From contig PFGG01000041.1 in assembly GCA_002783405.1 (NCBI GenBank), forward strand, positions 124,001-188,000: 64,000 nucleotides of DNA, written 5' to 3'. How positions within the stretch are numbered: the first letter of the stretch is position 1; each line of letters begins with the position of its first letter. Under the pieces are notes generated by a model that did no database searches, had not been told where the DNA came from, and saw nothing but the letters and a program-made list of their open reading frames with translations. A program made the position numbers and the translations under genes. This document shows, piece by piece, positions 53,219-64,000 of the stretch. The DNA is from a bacterium (Candidatus Blackallbacteria) CG13_big_fil_rev_8_21_14_2_50_49_14. GTDB taxonomy: Bacteria; Cyanobacteriota; Sericytochromatia; UBA7694.

Positions 53219-54973
53219 TTATTCTTCTTTCTGCATATCAAAATCATGCTTCAGGGATTCTGTCCGGGTAATCGTGATTTGAAAGACCCGTGTTTTGAAG
53301 CCCTGTTTATTCAAGGAAAGGCGAAAGACGCCTGCCGGAATTTCGCGAAAGGTGTATTTGCCTTCCGGCGAACTGAGCGTAATCACCATCAGATCGTCAT
53401 TTTCGAGTTTGAGTCGAACGCCGCTGAGGGCGGCACCTGAGGCGTCTTTGACCTGACCTTCAATCACCGCTGAAACCACCTGTTTGGCAGGGGGCGGTGC
53501 GCTGTTGGCAGGAACAGGTGTGGGCAAGGGGCTGGGGGGAACTGCACTGGGTTCAGGTGGGCTGGGTGTAGGGGCTGGGCCTTCGACGATAAATTCATGA
53601 ACATTGACTGTTCCTGGCGAAATTTCAAGCTCTTTGCGCGAGGAGATACGTCCCTGATAAAACAGGGTCAAGGTGTATTTGCCTGGCAGAATATCGGCAA
53701 GTAAATAAGAACCATTGGCTTCGGGCTTGTTTTCTTTGATCAGGGTTCCCCTGCTGTCTGTCAGTTCCAATTTACTGGATTGATCGCTGACCGGGTTGCC
53801 ATCGGGCATAATCACCCGTCCTGATACACGCCCTGTACGCTGTGTAAGCGTTATTTCCATAAAGGTTTCACGGTTATCCTGAACCGAGATAAAGCGGGAT
53901 TCAGAATACCAACCCTCTTTCATGATCTCCACCTCATAGGCTCCGCTGGGCACGTGTAAATAGCGAGCCTCGCCGACGGGATCCGTATGGGCATTTAAGC
54001 GCAGCACCAAATCAGGGCTTGAAAGGCGTATATTTGCTCCTGACAGGGATTTTTGATCGACTTTGTCGATCACGCGAATTCTGAAGCTGCCTTTTTTCAG
54101 AGCCTGGGGCTGCACTTCAACCTGAGAGGGTGGGGTCGCAGAGGATTGTGGCGTGGGCGTTGAAGAAACCTGGGGGCTTGGGCTGGGGCTCGAAACGGGA
54201 GAGGGGGCAGTATGGGGAGTCAAGCCAAAATTGCCGCTGTAACCGATGCCGATCACAAAATCCCGATCCCAAAAGGTACGCCCTGGCATTTGCATCAGAC
54301 CAATATCCAGATTGAGGAAAGGCCAAGGGGTGAAACTCAGGCCAAAATTAAAGGCCTGGGAACTGAGATCATTCAAGGAACCCATGTATTCAAGCTTGAA
54401 ACGTCCATAATCCATAACGGGGACTTCAAGCCCACCGACCAGACGCGCGCCTTTTAAATCTCCCATAAAGCCACCGTGCAGATTGGCAATATGCAAGCTG
54501 CCTTTTTCAAGCGGAAGATAAAAAGAACGGCTCAGGGTCAGAAAGAGACTGTTACCGGGCACATAACTGTTGCCGCTGTCGAGCCCCAAAAGACTGGCTC
54601 CCAAGGCCAAAGAAACGGGGGCTCCCTGATCTTGAGAGATCAAGCGGTATTTCAGGCTGCCGGCCATGGAGGCAAACCCACTGGCGGGGGGGGCACCAAA
54701 GACCAAGCCAAGTTCCAGGTTGTCAAAAAGACTGATCATGGCGGAACCAGAGAGGCCTGAGTTTAAGGGGAAATAACGTAAGTTTCCTGAATAACTTCCA
54801 TTCGGCATAACTTCTGCCGTAGGTACATTTAAGAGGCCAGAATAGCCCCACAGGGCTGGATTCACAGCCTTGTGGGGGGCCTTCCCGTTGGGGGCTTCCG
54901 CCGCTCCAACGGGAAGGTTGACCGTAAGCGTCAAGGCTGTTGCAAGCAACAACCCTGACGTCTTGTTCAGCAT
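53219..54973 (-). CDS. YjbH-like outer-membrane barrel protein with carboxypeptidase-regulatory-like domains
   Basis: A 584-residue protein. From the ATG at 54973 it begins with a signal peptide ending PVGAAEAP. The N-terminal half (residues about 37-265) looks like a YjbH-type beta-barrel (GYSGLLNVPTAEVMPNGSY). A Pro/Ser/Thr linker then leads to three beta-sandwich domains of carboxypeptidase-regulatory type (SFRIRVIDKVDQKSLSGANI, GRVSGRVIMPDGNPV, IEGQVKDASGAALSGV) separated by another Pro-rich linker. It starts one base after the rpoC stop and ends just before era, placing an envelope protein within a housekeeping operon. Confidence 0.75.
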   Translation of the reverse strand: MLNKTSGLLLATALTLTVNLPVGAAEAPNGKAPHKAVNPALWGYSGLLNVPTAEVMPNGSYSGNLRYFPLNSGLSGSAMISLFDNLELGLVFGAPPASGFASMAGSLKYRLISQDQGAPVSLALGASLLGLDSGNSYVPGNSLFLTLSRSFYLPLEKGSLHIANLHGGFMGDLKGARLVGGLEVPVMDYGRFKLEYMGSLNDLSSQAFNFGLSFTPWPFLNLDIGLMQMPGRTFWDRDFVIGIGYSGNFGLTPHTAPSPVSSPSPSPQVSSTPTPQSSATPPSQVEVQPQALKKGSFRIRVIDKVDQKSLSGANIRLSSPDLVLRLNAHTDPVGEARYLHVPSGAYEVEIMKEGWYSESRFISVQDNRETFMEITLTQRTGRVSGRVIMPDGNPVSDQSSKLELTDSRGTLIKENKPEANGSYLLADILPGKYTLTLFYQGRISSRKELEISPGTVNVHEFIVEGPAPTPSPPEPSAVPPSPLPTPVPANSAPPPAKQVVSAVIEGQVKDASGAALSGVRLKLENDDLMVITLSSPEGKYTFREIPAGVFRLSLNKQGFKTRVFQITITRTESLKHDFDMQKEE

Positions 54974-54974
54974 C

Positions 54975-57900
54975 CTAAGCCTGAACTTCTGCAACAGATT
55001 CCTGACTGTTGGCAGAAGCTGCATCGGCACGGGCATCGGCGACAGATTTCTGCTTACGCAGCAATTCATCGCGCATGGCTTTGGTGCGCATGCCGGTTCC
55101 GGCAGGAATCAAACGTCCGATAATGACGTTTTCTTTCAAACCACGGAGCCAATCGCGCTTGCCTTCGACCGCGGCTTCGGTCAGAACGCGGGTGGTCTCT
55201 TGGAAAGAGGCCGCTGAGATAAAGCTTTCGGTATTCAGTGAAGCTTTGGTAATCCCCAGGAGAATCGGCGTATATTCGAAGGATTCGGTCACCAGACCCA
55301 ATTCTGAAATACGTTTCTTTTCTTGAGCAATACGGGTTTCACTGACGATTTCACCCGGCAGGAAGGTGGTTTCACCTGGATTCTCAATCCGGCACTTGCG
55401 TGTCATCTGGCGCACAATGACTTCGATGTGACGGTCATTGATTTTAACGCCCTGTGAACGGTAAACCATTTGAACGCCATCGACGAGGTAGCGCTGTGCA
55501 GCCGCCACGTCTTTGATTTTCAAAAGTTCATGTGGATTGACAGAACCTGTGGTGAGACGATCGCCGCGATGAACTTTCTGGCCCACAGAAACCGTGGCTG
55601 AGGCGGTATAAGGAATTTCAAGCGAATGCTCGGCTTCCACTTCTGCGCCCATTTTGACGCCCCGAATTTTGAGGGTGGTCTTGTCGTCATCACGAATCAG
55701 ATCGAAGACTTCACCTTCATACTCGGAGAGTACGGCGGTTTCTTTGGGTTTGCGTGTTTCAAGCAGTTCTTCAACACGTGGCAGACCCTGGATAATATCC
55801 CCGGTTTTCATCTGCTCGTAAGCCAGAACGGCAACGACTTCGCCTTGACGCACCATGCTCTTGTCGGTGAGTACCAGGTGAGAACCTGGGCTGACCAGAT
55901 TGGGACGCGCCTTGCGGATCGTGACCAGATTTTTACTGACTGCAGTGACGATACCTGTTTCCTGAGCCGTGATGCCTTCAGCAATTAAATCGCCGTCGAA
56001 GAGTTTATCGCCTACAACAACAGCAGCTTTGCCACTGATATCGTAGTGACGCTCATGTTCACTGGTCAGCAGCATCATGCGGAAGACGCCGGAATTTTCG
56101 TCTTCATAGACGTGAATCGTACCGTCAGCACGCACTTTGTACTTGGTAGAAGCCACTTTGGTACGGGGGGTGACCATTTCGCCGTCTTTGACCAGGGGCT
56201 CGATATAGATTTCGATTTCCTGATAATCGGGCAGGAAGGTGCCTCTCATGCTGCCTTTCTGGCCTGAAAGTGCTTCTGTAGAAGACAGATTCAGGAAGAA
56301 AGTGCCTTCTTCTTCGGGATTGGGAATCAGATTGACACGGCCACCGAGGGTCACCAATGAACCGAGCAGTTTGAACTGCAGTTCAATCCGGCTCAGCGCA
56401 GAACCTGCTTTGATCCGGTCGCCCTGACGGTGCAGCAGGCGGGTGACGGTTTCGAGACCGATATTATCGGATTCGCGTTTGACGTTGAAGAAGTTTTCGC
56501 CCGGTTTGATTTTGAATTTCTCAAAGGGACGAATCACCACGAGGGTTTCGGCCTCATCCACGGGAATCATTTGAATGAAACCTTTGATTTCAGAGGTCAC
56601 GACTTCCATTTCACCAGTTTCAGGATCAACACGTTTACCGACGGTTTTACCCGCTTGAATTACGTGGTTTTCTTCAACCGAAATTTCTGAACCATCGGGG
56701 AAACGATAGGCTACAGCGCCAGGATAGAAGAGCAATTCCTGAGAGGTATCGGGGTCAAAGTTAACAAAGCCGGCTTCTTCGACGAATTCACCTTCCATCA
56801 GTTCGGTTCCAGCAGCTACGGTAGCGCTTTCTTCCAGATAGAGGGTTTTGTCCTTGAGGGGATAGAATTCTTCAAAGAGCAGCAGTACTTCGACTTCTTT
56901 GGTGATCGGTTCTTTTTCATTGATGTCATGAACATAATGAATCACACCATTGCGTTCAACCTTGTAGCGGCTTTCAAAGGCTTTGGCCAGAACCTGGTTG
57001 TTTTCAAGGCGGGTGCCGTCATCCACAAAGAGTTCAAAGTTTTTAACGGGCAGTTCCTCGTCAAGGAAGCGCAGAACGGTTTCAGGGCGGGTCTTATCGA
57101 CCAACGCGCCTTCCAACTGCAGTTCAGCCGTAATAATCGACAGGTTTTTGGTGCCATCTTCATTTTCTACCAATGACACGCGACCGCCATATTCAGTGGA
57201 AGTGCCGATACTGGCGATCGTGGCCCCAGATTTGAGGGTGTCGCCATCTTTGACATGCACTTCGCATTTGGGCGGCATGGAATAGACATCGCCGCTGTAA
57301 ATCCAGATCAGGCCTTCTTTGCCGGTAACGACATTTTCGTCCTGCTGTTTATTGCGGTTTTTACGTTTTTCCCATTGCACGCCATCGTAGACGATTTGAC
57401 CACTGATGGTGGCAGGAACATCTTTGGTTTTGCGTTCCATTGAGCCCCGGCCAAACTTACCGGATTCACGAACGGCAACCGCCAGGAATTCACCCTTGTC
57501 GACTTCCTGTCCATCTTCGACTTTCAGTGCGAAACCAGGCAAGATGGTGATCTCTTTGGCTTTTTTACGGCCTGAGGGCTGCAGGGTCAGCACCATTTCT
57601 TTATCCAGTACCTTGAAGTTTTCACCTGCTTGGGTACGGATATCCACAGTGACCAGATCTTTGGCATTGAATGAAACTTTGCCTTTGTCTGTGGCATAGA
57701 CCTTTTCAGCGGCCCCACCTTCAGCAACCCCCCCTGTGTGGAAGGTACGCATGGTCAGCTGGGTACCGGGCTCCCCGATGGACTGAGCGGCGATAATACC
57801 AATCGGTTCACCACGATCCACGACCCGCTGATTGGTCAAGGACCAACCATAGCAGAGGCGGCAGACACCGAAATGGCTTTCACACCCCATGGGAGAGCGC

Positions 57901-60782
57901 ACATCGATATAGGCGTTCTCTTCGGATTTGCCCTTCAGATAGATTTCAATATCATCGAGCTTATCGGGAGAGATGACTTCATTGCGATGAACAATGACTT
58001 TGCCTGAATCGCTGATGATATCATATCCAGAGGTGCGGCCCACGAGACGGTCAATCAGTTTCAGGTGGGTATTTTCACCTTCTTTGATATCGCGCAGGCG
58101 GAAGAAGTTCTGGGTTTCACAGTCTTCATCCAGAATAATCACGTCTTGCGCCACGTCGGCCAGACGGCGGGTCAGATAGCCGGAGTCAGCGGTACGCAGG
58201 GCGGTATCAACAATCCCCTTACGGGCGCCGTAGGAAGAAAGTACATACTCGGTTACGTTCAAGCCCTCTTTAAAGTTGGACTTGATCGCCATATCGATAA
58301 TGTTCCCGGAAGGATCTGCCATCAGACCGCGCATCCCAATCAGCTGACGGACCTGGGAGATATTCCCACGTGCGCCGGAGAAGGCCATCATATAGACGGA
58401 GTTCAGTTTATTGTCAGGATCGTTTTTATCAATCAACTTGGTCAGTTCTTCAGATGCTTCATGCCAGGTGTTGATAACACGGGTATAGCGTTCAGCTTCA
58501 GTGATATGACCACGTTGGTAGAGGGTTTCTGCCTCGTTGATAATATTTTCAGCACGGCTCAGAATTTCAGGTTTCTTCTTGTTGATCACCAAATCGGAAA
58601 TCGTAATCGATACACCGGCTTTGGTGGCGAAGTGGAAACCTTTGTCTTTGAGGTTATTGGCCAACTCAGCACTCTTCTCGTTGCCATAGATTTTATAGCA
58701 GTCTTCGATCAGATTGGAAAGCTGTTCTTTGCCGAAAGCATAGTTCTGATAGGGCATTTCCCGGGGGAAAAGCTGATTCAGCATCACGCGGCCAGGAGTG
58801 GTACGGATATAGACCAGATCACTCATCTTGACTTCACCGGCTTCTTCAAGGTCTCCCAAGGGGGTGCCATTGAAGCGAACGGTAATGCGGCCATGGCTAT
58901 CAAGGGCTGGCTGGTTGTTTGCATCCAGAACGGCTGCGCCATTCAGATGCACCATCACGGGCTCATCCAAATCAACGCGGGGAACGGGGAAACGCACCAA
59001 TACTTTGGCGTGAATATCCAATTGTCCGCCTTCGTAGGCAGCCAGCAGTTCGTCTGAGGAGCTGAAGACCTTGCCATTGCCGAGCAGATTGGAATCTTCC
59101 TTGTCTGCTTCGGGATTGTCGATGGTGACATAATAGCAACCAATAACCATATCCTGAGAAGGGCTGACCACCGGTTTGCCGGTCGCAGGCAGCAAGATAT
59201 TGTTGGTAGCCATCATCAGCAGACGGGCTTCGGTCTGGGCTTCAATCGAAAGAGGAACGTGTACGGCCATCTGGTCACCGTCAAAGTCAGCGTTGAAGGC
59301 TGTACAAACCAGAGGATGCAATTGAATCGCACGGCCTTCGACCAGAATCGGTTCAAAGGCTTGAATGCCCAAACGGTGAAGGGTTGGGGCGCGGTTCAGC
59401 AGAACTGGGTGACCTTTGATGACTTCTTCAAGAATGTCCCAGACATAGGTGTCTTGGCGTTCAATCAGCTTTTTGGCTGATTTAATATTCTGAACCACGC
59501 CACGTTCGACCAATTTGTTCATGACGAAGGGCTTGAAAAGCTCAAGCGCCATTTCTTTGGGCAAACCGCATTGGTTCAGCTTGAGAGAGGGGCCTACCAC
59601 AATAACGGAACGGCCTGAATAATCCACACGTTTACCGAGCAGGTTCTGACGGAAACGGCCTTGCTTGCCCTCCACGATATCGCTCAGGGATTTCAGGGCG
59701 CGGTTATTGGGGCCCACCACGGTACGGCCCCGGCGGCCATTGTCAAACAAGGCATCCACAGCTTCCTGAAGCATACGCTTTTCGTTGCGGATGATGATAT
59801 CAGGGGCTTCCATTTCAAGCAGACGGTTGAGACGGTTGTTGCGGTTGATCACACGGCGGTAGAGGTCATTCAAATCGGAGGTCGCGAAACGACCGCCGTC
59901 CAACTGCACCATGGGGCGCAGGTCGGGGGGAATGACGGGAATGGCGTCGAGCACCATCCAGGTGGGGTGTGAGCCTGAATTGAGGAAATTCTCAATTACG
60001 CGCAGGCGCTTGATCAATTTGATCTTCTTTTGGCCGGTGGGTTTGTTCTCTTTCAGCTCATGCCAGATTTCTTCTGACAGGGTTTTCAGATCGAGTTCAC
60101 CAAGCAGATGCTTGATCGCAGGGGCACCCATTTCAGCTACGAAGCTGTCTTCGCCATAAATCCGGCAAAGCTGTTCGTATTTGTCTTCTGAAAGCAATTG
60201 TCCGCGTTTGAGCAGCAAACTGGCGGGTTCGGGGGCGTCTTCTTTGGGAGCCGCCGCTTCTTCGCCTTCTTCGTCAGAAACGGCAACAGCCACTTCAGCG
60301 CTTTCACGGATCAGATTGGTTTCTTCCAATACGATATAGGCGTTGTAGTAGGTGACGTCTTCTAGACTGCGCAGGGGGATATCCAGCAAGAGACTGAGGT
60401 AACTGGGGATGCCCTTGAGGTACCAGATATGGACCACAGGAGCCGCCAGTTTGATATGGCCCATGCGGTGACGACGCACCTTGGACTCAGTCACTTCAAC
60501 GCCGCAGCGTTCGCAGATAATGCCCCGGTGACGGACACGTTTATACTTTTGGCAATAGCACTCCCAATCGCGGGAGGGCCCAAAAATCCGTTCGCAGAAC
60601 AGACCGCCCATTTCAGGTTTCAGGGTCCGGTAATTGATGGTCTCGGGTTTGGTAACCTCACCGCGTGACCAGCTCAAAATACGCTGGGGAGAAGCAATGC
60701 CAATTTTGATACAATCGAACGCATCACCCTCATCGCTGGGCTGCTGTCCTTGAGAATAAATCAGAGGTTCGCTCTTTATCAC
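54975..60782 (-). CDS. rpoC: RNA polymerase beta' subunit, unsplit, with large SI3-like insertion
   Basis: A 1935-residue beta' subunit. The N-terminal zinc site is C75/C77/C90/C93, the catalytic NADFDGDQM begins at residue 497, the second zinc site is [11 protein letters not shown], and the trigger-loop start [16 protein letters not shown] is near residue 1010. The trigger loop resumes near residue 1660 ([16 protein letters not shown]), leaving about 640 inserted residues. This insertion contains [22 protein letters not shown] (about 1157-1171) and EYGGRV, which resemble cyanobacterial SI3. E. coli beta' is 1407 residues and cyanobacteria split the gene in two. GTG start, with a weak ribosome binding site. 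Confidence 0.97.
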   Translation of the reverse strand: MIKSEPLIYSQGQQPSDEGDAFDCIKIGIASPQRILSWSRGEVTKPETINYRTLKPEMGGLFCERIFGPSRDWECYCQKYKRVRHRGIICERCGVEVTESKVRRHRMGHIKLAAPVVHIWYLKGIPSYLSLLLDIPLRSLEDVTYYNAYIVLEETNLIRESAEVAVAVSDEEGEEAAAPKEDAPEPASLLLKRGQLLSEDKYEQLCRIYGEDSFVAEMGAPAIKHLLGELDLKTLSEEIWHELKENKPTGQKKIKLIKRLRVIENFLNSGSHPTWMVLDAIPVIPPDLRPMVQLDGGRFATSDLNDLYRRVINRNNRLNRLLEMEAPDIIIRNEKRMLQEAVDALFDNGRRGRTVVGPNNRALKSLSDIVEGKQGRFRQNLLGKRVDYSGRSVIVVGPSLKLNQCGLPKEMALELFKPFVMNKLVERGVVQNIKSAKKLIERQDTYVWDILEEVIKGHPVLLNRAPTLHRLGIQAFEPILVEGRAIQLHPLVCTAFNADFDGDQMAVHVPLSIEAQTEARLLMMATNNILLPATGKPVVSPSQDMVIGCYYVTIDNPEADKEDSNLLGNGKVFSSSDELLAAYEGGQLDIHAKVLVRFPVPRVDLDEPVMVHLNGAAVLDANNQPALDSHGRITVRFNGTPLGDLEEAGEVKMSDLVYIRTTPGRVMLNQLFPREMPYQNYAFGKEQLSNLIEDCYKIYGNEKSAELANNLKDKGFHFATKAGVSITISDLVINKKKPEILSRAENIINEAETLYQRGHITEAERYTRVINTWHEASEELTKLIDKNDPDNKLNSVYMMAFSGARGNISQVRQLIGMRGLMADPSGNIIDMAIKSNFKEGLNVTEYVLSSYGARKGIVDTALRTADSGYLTRRLADVAQDVIILDEDCETQNFFRLRDIKEGENTHLKLIDRLVGRTSGYDIISDSGKVIVHRNEVISPDKLDDIEIYLKGKSEENAYIDVRSPMGCESHFGVCRLCYGWSLTNQRVVDRGEPIGIIAAQSIGEPGTQLTMRTFHTGGVAEGGAAEKVYATDKGKVSFNAKDLVTVDIRTQAGENFKVLDKEMVLTLQPSGRKKAKEITILPGFALKVEDGQEVDKGEFLAVAVRESGKFGRGSMERKTKDVPATISGQIVYDGVQWEKRKNRNKQQDENVVTGKEGLIWIYSGDVYSMPPKCEVHVKDGDTLKSGATIASIGTSTEYGGRVSLVENEDGTKNLSIITAELQLEGALVDKTRPETVLRFLDEELPVKNFELFVDDGTRLENNQVLAKAFESRYKVERNGVIHYVHDINEKEPITKEVEVLLLFEEFYPLKDKTLYLEESATVAAGTELMEGEFVEEAGFVNFDPDTSQELLFYPGAVAYRFPDGSEISVEENHVIQAGKTVGKRVDPETGEMEVVTSEIKGFIQMIPVDEAETLVVIRPFEKFKIKPGENFFNVKRESDNIGLETVTRLLHRQGDRIKAGSALSRIELQFKLLGSLVTLGGRVNLIPNPEEEGTFFLNLSSTEALSGQKGSMRGTFLPDYQEIEIYIEPLVKDGEMVTPRTKVASTKYKVRADGTIHVYEDENSGVFRMMLLTSEHERHYDISGKAAVVVGDKLFDGDLIAEGITAQETGIVTAVSKNLVTIRKARPNLVSPGSHLVLTDKSMVRQGEVVAVLAYEQMKTGDIIQGLPRVEELLETRKPKETAVLSEYEGEVFDLIRDDDKTTLKIRGVKMGAEVEAEHSLEIPYTASATVSVGQKVHRGDRLTTGSVNPHELLKIKDVAAAQRYLVDGVQMVYRSQGVKINDRHIEVIVRQMTRKCRIENPGETTFLPGEIVSETRIAQEKKRISELGLVTESFEYTPILLGITKASLNTESFISAASFQETTRVLTEAAVEGKRDWLRGLKENVIIGRLIPAGTGMRTKAMRDELLRKQKSVADARADAASANSQESVAEVQA

Positions 60783-60837
60783 TGTCTTTATACCTTTAGT
60801 CTCTCAAATTTTTTCAAACCATGCCAAACGGCATTGC

Positions 60838-63800
60838 TTAACTGCTGATTTCTGTTTCCAGCAGTGAGGTCTTGGCGAACTGTTCTTTCAGTCGCTCTTT
60901 ATACTGGGTCAAGCTGTCTTCAAACAGTTCAACCTCTGTTTCAGAGCCGTCATCGCCAACATGGAGAATCTGGATATCCAAGCCCAGACTCTGGAGCTCC
61001 CGGATCAGTACCTTGAAGGACTCAGGGATTCCGGGTTTCTGAATATTCTTGCCCTTGACAATCGATTCATAAGCCGCGGCACGGCCCATGACATCGTCTG
61101 ACTTGATCGTGAGCATTTCCTGCAGGGTATAAGCGGCCCCATAGGCTTCCAAGCCCCAAACTTCCATTTCCCCAAAACGCTGGCCGCCGAATTGGGCTTT
61201 ACCCCCCAGAGGCTGTTGGGTAACCAAAGAGTAGGGGCCAGTAGAACGGGCATGGATTTTATCGTCTACAAGGTGAACCAGTTTCATCATGTAGATATTG
61301 CCCACGCCGACCTTCTGCATGAAGGCTTCACCCGTACGACCATCATAGAGGGTGATTTTGCCGGATTCCTGTAACCAGTTCCACTCGCTGCGGGCTTGAG
61401 CCTCTGCTTCACGGCGGAAATCTGCTTCAGTTTCCAATTCCCCTTCAGTCATTTGAATGAATTGAAGATGCTCGGGTTTCATGGCCTGCAAGCGGGAGAC
61501 AAACTCTTCAGTCGACTGGGCGATTTTGCGTTCGCGGGCGGCAATCAGCTCATTTTCAACCAACTGCTGTGAAGCCATGGCGCCAAACATTTCGTCGAAG
61601 GGGGTGATTTCCACCATTTCTTCGTTCAGGTCGGCAGCCAGACCCATCAGATATTCATAAATCTGACCCACGTTCATACGGCCCGGAACCCCCAGGGGAT
61701 TCAGAACAATATCAACGGGTTTGCCATTGGGCAGATAGGGCATATCTTCGATCGGCAATACGCGGGAGATAATCCCCTTGTTGCCGTGACGGCCAGCCAT
61801 TTTATCCCCGACAGAAATCTTACGTTTCTGAGCGATATAGACACGCACTACTTTGTTGACGCCAGGGGGCAGCTCATCGCCATTTTCACGGCTGAAGACT
61901 TTGACATCTACCACACGGCCTTTTTCACCGTGGGGAACACGCAGTGAGGTATCGCGAACATCGCGGGCCTTTTCACCGAAAATGGCGCGCAGAAGTTTTT
62001 CTTCGGGTGGGTGTTCAGACTCCCCTTTGGGGGTGACTTTCCCGACCAGAATATCGCCGGGCTCAATTTCTGCACCGACACGGATAATGCCGTCTTCGTC
62101 GAGATCGCGCAGGGCGTCTTCGCCGACATTGGGAATATCGCGGGTAATTTCTTCAGCACCCAGTTTGGTGGTGCGGGCTTCGGTTTCATATTTTTCAATA
62201 TGGATCGAGGTAAAGACATCATCTTTGACGAGGCGACGTGAAATCAAAATCGCGTCTTCAAAGTTATAGCCTTCCCAGGGCATAAAGGCCACGATGATAT
62301 TGCGGCCCAAAGCCAGCTCGCCTTCTTGGGTTGAAGCGCCATCAGCAATTAAATCGCCGACTTTAACTTTCTGGCCCAAAACAACACCGGGTTTCTGGTT
62401 GATACAGGTGTCCTGATTCGAACGGTAGTATTTGAGCAAGTCGTATTGCTTAATATCACCTTTGGTACTTTTTACCCGTACCTTATCAGCGGAGACATAG
62501 ATTACTTCACCTTCCTCTTCGGCCAGTACCAGACTGCCAGAGTCATAGGCTACGCGTTTTTCCAGACCTGTTCCTACCAAGGGGCGATCGGGCAGAACCA
62601 AGGGCACTGACTGACGTTGCATGTTGGAACCCATCAAAGCGCGGTTCGCGTCATCGTGTTCCAGGAACGGAATGATGGAGGTTGCGACGGATACGATTTG
62701 TACCGGTGAAACGCCAACGAACTCTACTTCATGGGGATCGACTTCAAAGAACTCACCGCGGAAACGCACGGGAATCTTTTTAAGCTGGAAGCGGCGTTCA
62801 ACCACTTTTTCGCCTTCAATCTCAACTTCCACATCTTCAAAGCCCAAGTCACCTGGTGCAATATAGTGGTTGTCTTCTTTGTCGGCGGTCATGAAAATCA
62901 GCTCTTTGGTCAAGAGGCCATTGCGTACACGCCAGTAGGGGGTTTCAAGGAAACCATACTCATTGACCTGAGAGAAGGTCGACATGGAATTGATCAAACC
63001 GGCATTGGGACCTTCAGGGGTCTCAATCGGGCAGATACGGCCATAGTGAGAAGTGTGGATATCGCGGACGGCGAAACCTGCGCGCTCACGGTTCAAACCG
63101 CCAGGCCCAAGGGCGCTGAGACGGCGTTTGTGGGTTAACTCAGCCAGGGGATTGGTTTGGTCCATGAACTGAGAGAGCTGCGAAGAACCGAAGAATTCTT
63201 TGATCGAGGCCACCAAAGGTTTGGCATTGATCAGGTTCTGGGGGGTCAGGCTGTCGATATCCTGAATGGTCATGCGCTCACGCACAATTCGTTCGATACG
63301 GGTCAAACCCACGCGGAACTGGTTCTGCAGCAATTCGCCCACTGAGCGGATACGGCGGTTGCCCAAATGGTCGATATCGTCGAGATCGCCCATGTCGAAA
63401 TTGAAGCCCACGAGATAATCGATAATCGCAACAATGTCTTTGTTGTCGAGGGTGCGAACATCTTCAGGGACGTCGAGTTTCAGTTTCTGGTTGATCTTGT
63501 AACGGCCAACACGACCCAAATCGTAGCGTTTGGGATCAAAGAAGCGGCTCTTGATCATCTGTTGTCCACCTTCAGCAGAAGGGGGGTCGCCAGGACGCAG
63601 TTTTTTATAAACTTCAATCAGGGCCTGATCGGTGGTTTCAATTCCGGCTGCCTTTTCTTTTTCAAGCGTGCGCTCGAGGAAATCACGGTGACGGAAAAGT
63701 TCTTTCATTTCCTGGGTTTGATAACCCAAGGCACGTAAAAAGGTGGTAGCGAGAATTTTACGGGTTTTGTCGACACGGATATGAATCAGACCATGGTTGT

Positions 63801-64000
63801 CTGTTTCAAATTTCAGCCAAGCACCCCGATTGGGAATGACGGTGGCGGAGTAAAGTGTTTTACCGCCCGTTTCTGTATCTTCGCGTTTAAAATAAACCCC
63901 AGGTGAACGTACAATCTGGCTGACCACGACGCGCTCTGCGCCATTGATCACGAAAGTTCCACGTTCGGTCATCAGTGGCAATTCACCGATGAAAATTTTC
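60838..64000 (-). CDS. rpoB: RNA polymerase beta subunit, 5' end beyond the window
   Basis: The C-terminal about 1053 residues of beta. The reading frame runs off the right edge; the codons before the first visible TTG read [10 protein letters not shown], matching the conserved region before PLMTERGTF, so about 100 N-terminal residues are missing. The rifampicin-region sequence [19 protein letters not shown] then [14 protein letters not shown] is intact and of wild-type form. The catalytic-region motifs [19 protein letters not shown] and [10 protein letters not shown] are present. It is followed 55 bp later by rpoC. Confidence 0.97.
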   Translation of the reverse strand, partial: KIFIGELPLMTERGTFVINGAERVVVSQIVRSPGVYFKREDTETGGKTLYSATVIPNRGAWLKFETDNHGLIHIRVDKTRKILATTFLRALGYQTQEMKELFRHRDFLERTLEKEKAAGIETTDQALIEVYKKLRPGDPPSAEGGQQMIKSRFFDPKRYDLGRVGRYKINQKLKLDVPEDVRTLDNKDIVAIIDYLVGFNFDMGDLDDIDHLGNRRIRSVGELLQNQFRVGLTRIERIVRERMTIQDIDSLTPQNLINAKPLVASIKEFFGSSQLSQFMDQTNPLAELTHKRRLSALGPGGLNRERAGFAVRDIHTSHYGRICPIETPEGPNAGLINSMSTFSQVNEYGFLETPYWRVRNGLLTKELIFMTADKEDNHYIAPGDLGFEDVEVEIEGEKVVERRFQLKKIPVRFRGEFFEVDPHEVEFVGVSPVQIVSVATSIIPFLEHDDANRALMGSNMQRQSVPLVLPDRPLVGTGLEKRVAYDSGSLVLAEEEGEVIYVSADKVRVKSTKGDIKQYDLLKYYRSNQDTCINQKPGVVLGQKVKVGDLIADGASTQEGELALGRNIIVAFMPWEGYNFEDAILISRRLVKDDVFTSIHIEKYETEARTTKLGAEEITRDIPNVGEDALRDLDEDGIIRVGAEIEPGDILVGKVTPKGESEHPPEEKLLRAIFGEKARDVRDTSLRVPHGEKGRVVDVKVFSRENGDELPPGVNKVVRVYIAQKRKISVGDKMAGRHGNKGIISRVLPIEDMPYLPNGKPVDIVLNPLGVPGRMNVGQIYEYLMGLAADLNEEMVEITPFDEMFGAMASQQLVENELIAARERKIAQSTEEFVSRLQAMKPEHLQFIQMTEGELETEADFRREAEAQARSEWNWLQESGKITLYDGRTGEAFMQKVGVGNIYMMKLVHLVDDKIHARSTGPYSLVTQQPLGGKAQFGGQRFGEMEVWGLEAYGAAYTLQEMLTIKSDDVMGRAAAYESIVKGKNIQKPGIPESFKVLIRELQSLGLDIQILHVGDDGSETEVELFEDSLTQYKERLKEQFAKTSLLETEISS

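Noticed and set aside
58065-59057. A 330-codon plus-strand open frame inside rpoC
   Set aside because: It is the antisense shadow of the rpoC gene, a common effect in long conserved genes.

Overview
The window is a compact, mostly single-copy chromosomal segment of a diderm bacterium that looks like a non-photosynthetic relative of Cyanobacteria (Sericytochromatia, Blackallbacteria or Vampirovibrionia/Melainabacteria type). The main evidence is RpoC. Its N-terminus reads like cyanobacterial RpoC1, and its trigger loop carries a very large insertion resembling cyanobacterial SI3, yet the gene is not split into rpoC1 and rpoC2. A YjbH-like barrel protein and about ten predicted lipoproteins point to an outer membrane. 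Lineage placement is inference from remembered sequence similarity. There are no tRNA or rRNA genes, no CRISPR array, no IS element and no prophage that I can see.

Layout. 1-4200 (+): a 5'-truncated TraB/GumN protein, a subtilisin lipoprotein, a CYTH-domain protein, a small secreted protein and a discoidin-like lipoprotein, closed by a strong terminator. 4270-8500: a GNAT/DUF1295 pair, a stand-alone oxygen-binding di-iron (ODP) protein facing an NlpC/P60 lipoprotein across a region with FNR/DNR-like boxes, then a small lipoprotein. 8690-17700: YqiA-type esterase, a Ser/Thr kinase-TPR protein co-transcribed with a LivJ-like binding lipoprotein, BatD-like and PilT-like genes, a radical SAM protein and a cupin. 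17711-22092: a DUF1697/AcfC-like/YbjN-like operon, a lipoprotein behind a cyclic-di-GMP-I riboswitch, and an unknown protein. 22228-29615: ybeY-manC-amine oxidase operon, gmk-rpoZ, galE, N-formylglutamate amidohydrolase, a VTT membrane protein and RlpA. 29895-36239: a 1359-residue HEAT-repeat protein, a FliB-like Cys-cluster protein and a phosphoesterase. 36196-42483 (-): a two-subunit biotin-dependent acyl-CoA carboxylase, then NUDIX, methyltransferase and DUF512 radical SAM genes. 42756-48439: an orphan E1-alpha-like TPP enzyme, a clostripain-like lipoprotein, a papain-fold protein and a PfkB kinase. 48543-52222 (-): an operon of a free-standing subtilase prodomain protein, a subtilase and a lipoprotein. 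52300-64000 (-): rpoB (5' end outside the window), rpoC, a YjbH-like envelope protein and era.

Functional themes. The non-housekeeping genes concentrate on the cell envelope and on secreted proteolysis (two subtilases, a C11 peptidase, a papain-like protein, NlpC/P60, RlpA), surface signalling (kinase plus binding lipoprotein, c-di-GMP riboswitch) and pilus retraction. Genes are packed tightly, with many 1-44 bp overlaps, four tail-to-tail overlaps and frequent TTG starts.
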